This document shows, piece by piece, positions 14,334 through 16,857 of a DNA stretch of 16,857 bases; the first letter of the stretch is position 1; the number at the start of each line of letters is the position of its first letter. The stretch is from an uncultured Caryophanales bacterium (GTDB lineage: Bacteria > Bacillota_I > Bacilli_A > RFN20 > CAG-288). Position numbers and translations under genes: made by a program. Location of the stretch: NCBI GenBank assembly GCA_937896065.1, contig CALBLI010000067.1:1-16857 (forward strand), given 5' to 3'. The notes under the pieces were generated by a model. That model had not been told where the DNA came from and did not search any database. It worked only from the letters and a program-made list of their open reading frames with translations.

Positions 14334-15680
14334 ATGGATTTACTTAAAGCAAATATCAGGAAATTATATTACAGTTACCTATTATCAGCTTTTGGTAGTG
14401 CAATTATTGCTTGTGTTTATTCTTTTGTTGATGCTGCTGTCATTGGTAAATATCTTGGTCCTGATGGTGCATCCGCACTGGCTGTTGTTGCTCCATTTTG
14501 GAATATCATCTATTCTCTTGGCTTACTTTTAGGAGTTGGTGGTGGAGTTATCATGAGCAAATTAAAAGGTGAAAGTTTAGATAATAAAAATCAAGAAAAT
14601 GAATACTTTACTGTTTCAATCATCTATTCTCTCTTTCTTTCTATTTTAATGTATATCATGATATTCTGTTTTGATAAACAGATACTTTTCTTCTTTGGAG
14701 CTAAAGATGAAAAGATAATGCAATTAGCATTAGAATACTTGAAACCAATCAAATTTATCTTTCCATTATTTCTATATAATCAAATGCTTGGCTCATTTTT
14801 AAGAAATGATAATAATCCACTCCTTGCAACAATTGCGGTTTTAGCCGGTGGTGTTTTCAATATTGTTGGTGATGTTGTCTTCACTTTCACCTGCAATATG
14901 GGTATATTTGGTTCAGCTTTAGCAACCACAATCGGTGCATGCATCACTTTTATTATCATGTTAATTCATTTTTTTACTAAGAAAAACACGATGAAATTTA
15001 CAAGAATAGAATCATTTTTAAGAAAAATTTGGGATATATCTAAAATTGGTTTTTCATCTTTTTTTGTAGACCTTGCAATGGGTATATTAACTATTTTATT
15101 TAATAATCAAATAATGCGATACTTAAATGATGCAGCATTATCTGTTTATGCTATTTTGATTAATATAACTACTTTTGTTCAGTGTTGTGCTTATGCAGTT
15201 GGTCAAGCTAGTCAACCGATTATTTCAACAAATTATGGTGCTAAAAATACTAAAAGAATTAAAGAAACTTTAAAGCATTGTTTTTATTCGCTATTATTTG
15301 TATCATTTATCTTTTTAATTCTTACCCAAAGTTATCCAAACATGTTTACATACATGTTTATGACTCCAACTGATGAAGTATTACAAATAGCACCTAAAAT
15401 AATTAGAATTTATTCAATATCATTTGTTTTACTTCCTATAAATATTTTTGCTTCTTATTATTTTCAATCCATTTTAAAAAACAAAATTGCTTTCTTTATT
15501 TCAACTTTCCGTGGCTTAATATTATCAGCTATCTTGATTATGACTTTGCCTCTTATAAATTCAAATTTATTATGGTATGCAATGCCTATTACTGAAATAA
15601 TAACAACAATCTTATCAATTTATTTCATCATCTATTACACTAAAAAAATCAGTATTAATGAAGATAATACTGATAAATAG
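14334..15680 (+). CDS. MATE-family efflux transporter
   Basis: This 448-residue protein with twelve hydrophobic segments in two similar halves is typical of the MATE family, DinF/MepA-like branch. Typical features are the N-terminal SFVDAAVIGKYLG segment in helix 1-2, the GVGGGVIMSKLKG loop, GSFLRNDNNPLLA in the middle of the first half, and VGQASQPIISTNYGAKNTKR in the second half. Such proteins export cationic drugs, metabolites or lipid-linked compounds using Na+ or H+ gradients; the substrate is not readable from sequence. GAGGTG six bases before ATG supports the start. It is transcribed alone, divergent from the GH2 operon and convergent with tRNA-Gly/rpoC. Confidence 0.92.
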   Translation: MDLLKANIRKLYYSYLLSAFGSAIIACVYSFVDAAVIGKYLGPDGASALAVVAPFWNIIYSLGLLLGVGGGVIMSKLKGESLDNKNQENEYFTVSIIYSLFLSILMYIMIFCFDKQILFFFGAKDEKIMQLALEYLKPIKFIFPLFLYNQMLGSFLRNDNNPLLATIAVLAGGVFNIVGDVVFTFTCNMGIFGSALATTIGACITFIIMLIHFFTKKNTMKFTRIESFLRKIWDISKIGFSSFFVDLAMGILTILFNNQIMRYLNDAALSVYAILINITTFVQCCAYAVGQASQPIISTNYGAKNTKRIKETLKHCFYSLLFVSFIFLILTQSYPNMFTYMFMTPTDEVLQIAPKIIRIYSISFVLLPINIFASYYFQSILKNKIAFFISTFRGLILSAILIMTLPLINSNLLWYAMPITEIITTILSIYFIIYYTKKISINEDNTDK

Positions 15681-15693
15681 TTTTTAATTTAAA

Positions 15694-15719
15694 AAAGGAT
15701 GTAATAAATTACATCCTTT
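15694..15719. terminator. Bidirectional-looking terminator between MATE and tRNA-Gly
   Basis: AAAGGATGTAAT and its exact complement form a 12-bp arm pair around two bases. On the minus strand the stem runs into six T, making a good terminator for tRNA-Gly and rpoC readthrough. On the plus strand only three T follow, 13 bases after the MATE stop. Confidence 0.8.
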
Positions 15720-15731
15720 GAATTTCAAATA

Positions 15732-15802
15732 AGCTACCAACGGGAATCGAACCCGCATCATCTCCTTGGGAAGGAGAGGTCCTACCACTGAACGATGGTA
15801 AC
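15732..15802 (-). tRNA. tRNA-Gly (anticodon CCC)
   Basis: Acceptor GTTACCA pairs with TGGTAGC (one U-G), the D-arm is TTCAGTGGTAGGA, the anticodon stem TCTCC/GGAGA holds loop TTCCCAA with CCC at 34-36, and the T-loop is TTCGATT. Discriminator U73 is normal for tRNA-Gly. CCA is not encoded. It reads GGG. Confidence 0.93.
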
Positions 15803-15807
15803 AAATA

Positions 15808-15835
15808 ATTTATGCCTGATTAATCAGGCATAAAT
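15808..15835 (-). terminator. Hairpin after rpoC, weak terminator
   Basis: Twelve-bp perfect arms around TTAA lie 6 bases after the rpoC stop. The sequence that follows on the minus strand (TATTTG) is only partly T-rich, and tRNA-Gly starts five bases after the hairpin. It may act as a partial terminator or an RNA-processing signal. Confidence 0.55.
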
Positions 15836-15841
15836 ATTTAA

Positions 15842-16857
15842 TTATTCAGCTATATTATCATCAGTTGAGACAGTTGTCTCTTCAGCATGATAAGTTTCAA
15901 CTGAGTTAGGATCAAGACCAGAAGCATCATTTTCTTTAGTTAAAATTGGATTTAAACCAGTACCTGCAGGAATGAGTTTACCGATCATGACATTTTCTTT
16001 CAAACCTTTAAGATAATCGACTTTACCTTTGATAGCAGCATCTGTTAAAACACGAGTGGTTTCTTGGAATGAAGCAGCTGATAAGAAAGAATCACTTGCA
16101 AGAGCAGCTTTAGCAATACCTAAGATGATTGGTCTACCAGAAGCTGGTAACTTATTGAATTGGAAAGCAGCTTTATTCTTTTCAGTAAATTCAACAAAGG
16201 AATATTTTCTTCCAGGTAACATATCAGTTGAACCAGGATTGATAACTTGAATACGATCAGTCATTTGACGGACGATAACTTCAAGGTGTTTATCTGCAAT
16301 AGCAATACCATTTGAATGATAAACAGATTTAACTTCCTTGATGATGTAGTTTCTAACTTCTTGTAAATTAGTACATTCAAGAAGTTCTTGTGGATTAATA
16401 TGACCTTTGGTAAGTGGAGCACCAGCTTGAATAATTTGACCTTCGCTTACACATGGAACAGCATTAGTAGGTGAGACATAGCTTTGTTGTTCGATATCAT
16501 TTTTAACAACGAAGACATGTCTTAGACCTTCTTCTCTTATTTCAATAACTTTACCACTGATAGAGGATATTAAAGCTAAATCTTTAATCTTTGGATTTCT
16601 GACTTCAAGAAGTTCTTGAACACGTGGTAAACCGGTTGTAATATCAGTTTGACCTGCAACACCACCAGTATGGAAGTTTTTAAGTGTGAGCTGTGTACCA
16701 GGTTCACCGATTGATTGAGCAGCCATAATACCGACTGTGTCACCAATTTTAGCAAGTTCACCAGTTGCTAAGTTTCTACCATAACAATGGACACAGACAC
16801 CATTTGTTGATTCACAAGTAAGAATAGATCTGATCTCAACTTCTTTGACACCAGCTT
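15842..16857 (-). CDS. rpoC: RNA polymerase beta' subunit, C-terminal part (5' end outside window)
   Basis: The last 337 codons or so of rpoC. The fragment enters with the second zinc site, LTCESTNGVCVHCYGRNLATG split as ILTCESTNGVC and VHCYGRN, then the highly conserved bridge/trigger-region block MAAQSIGEPGTQLTLKNFHT and GVAGQTDITTGLPRVQELLE. It continues through the C-terminal conserved segments VIVRQMTDRI, AASFQETTRVLTDAAIKGK and LKGLKENVMIGKLIPAGTG. The gene ends normally with an acidic tail (VSTDDNIAE) and TAA. The in-frame ATG at 16726 is internal; the reading frame continues unbroken to the window edge. Unusually for a Firmicute, the next gene is a tRNA rather than rpsL or an L7Ae-like gene. 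Confidence 0.97.
   Translation of the reverse strand, partial: AGVKEVEIRSILTCESTNGVCVHCYGRNLATGELAKIGDTVGIMAAQSIGEPGTQLTLKNFHTGGVAGQTDITTGLPRVQELLEVRNPKIKDLALISSISGKVIEIREEGLRHVFVVKNDIEQQSYVSPTNAVPCVSEGQIIQAGAPLTKGHINPQELLECTNLQEVRNYIIKEVKSVYHSNGIAIADKHLEVIVRQMTDRIQVINPGSTDMLPGRKYSFVEFTEKNKAAFQFNKLPASGRPIILGIAKAALASDSFLSAASFQETTRVLTDAAIKGKVDYLKGLKENVMIGKLIPAGTGLNPILTKENDASGLDPNSVETYHAEETTVSTDDNIAE

Noticed and set aside
14260..14532. Plus-strand open frame of 90 codons overlapping the start of the MATE gene
   Set aside because: Wrong frame relative to the MATE gene, no ribosome site, and only a hydrophobic shadow of the transporter helices.
4731..16857. Mycoplasma-type genetic code (TGA as Trp)
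   Set aside because: Tryptophan is encoded by TGG at conserved positions (for example the GNHD region and FNEGW), and TGA ends the carD-like gene at the expected length.

Overview
The window joins two kinds of DNA. From about position 4,600 to the right end it is very A+T-rich chromosome with Shine-Dalgarno sites, a typical bacterial lipobox, TGG for Trp and TGA as a stop. It carries the 3' part of rpoC, two tRNA genes, a CarD-type regulator and sugar-related genes. This suggests a low-GC member of the Bacillota, perhaps an Erysipelotrichia- or Mollicutes-related gut lineage, though the genus cannot be named from the sequence. From position 1 to about 4,550 the DNA is visibly richer in G+C and almost every gene is on the minus strand. 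The gene content there is that of a degraded or rearranged prophage lying against the 3' end of tRNA-Arg(UCG).

Prophage side, read in the direction of transcription (right to left): a terminator; a broken terminase large-subunit fragment; module A (an HTH-DUF3990 fusion plus a partner protein) with its own promoter; a frameshifted remnant of a replication-type protein; a VRR-NUC nuclease; a 142-residue unknown; and a sigma-region-4-like protein. Module B follows (DUF3990 plus partner-HTH) with a perfect consensus promoter and its own terminator, then the start of an HNH endonuclease that runs off the left edge. VRR-NUC, sigma-like protein and HNH in this order are the usual genes just ahead of the terminases in Firmicutes tailed phages. 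Modules A and B look like accessory (moron) cassettes inserted into that backbone. They are paralogous two-gene systems with a putative ADP-ribosyltransferase-fold protein first and a conserved partner second. The HTH domain is attached to a different protein in each, at the opposite end of the pair. This is the most interesting system in the window.

Host side: tRNA-Arg and carD (minus strand) face away from a four-gene plus-strand operon: GT8 glycosyltransferase, lipoprotein metallophosphoesterase, multi-pass membrane protein and small XRE regulator. This operon runs head-on into a minus-strand glycoside operon: a GH2-fold protein that seems to have lost its catalytic glutamates, an MFS/GPH-type transporter and an apparently active GH2 enzyme. 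These three overlap or nearly overlap, and probably import and hydrolyse a beta-glycoside in the cytoplasm. A divergent MATE exporter follows on the plus strand. It converges through a bidirectional-looking hairpin on tRNA-Gly(CCC) and the end of rpoC.
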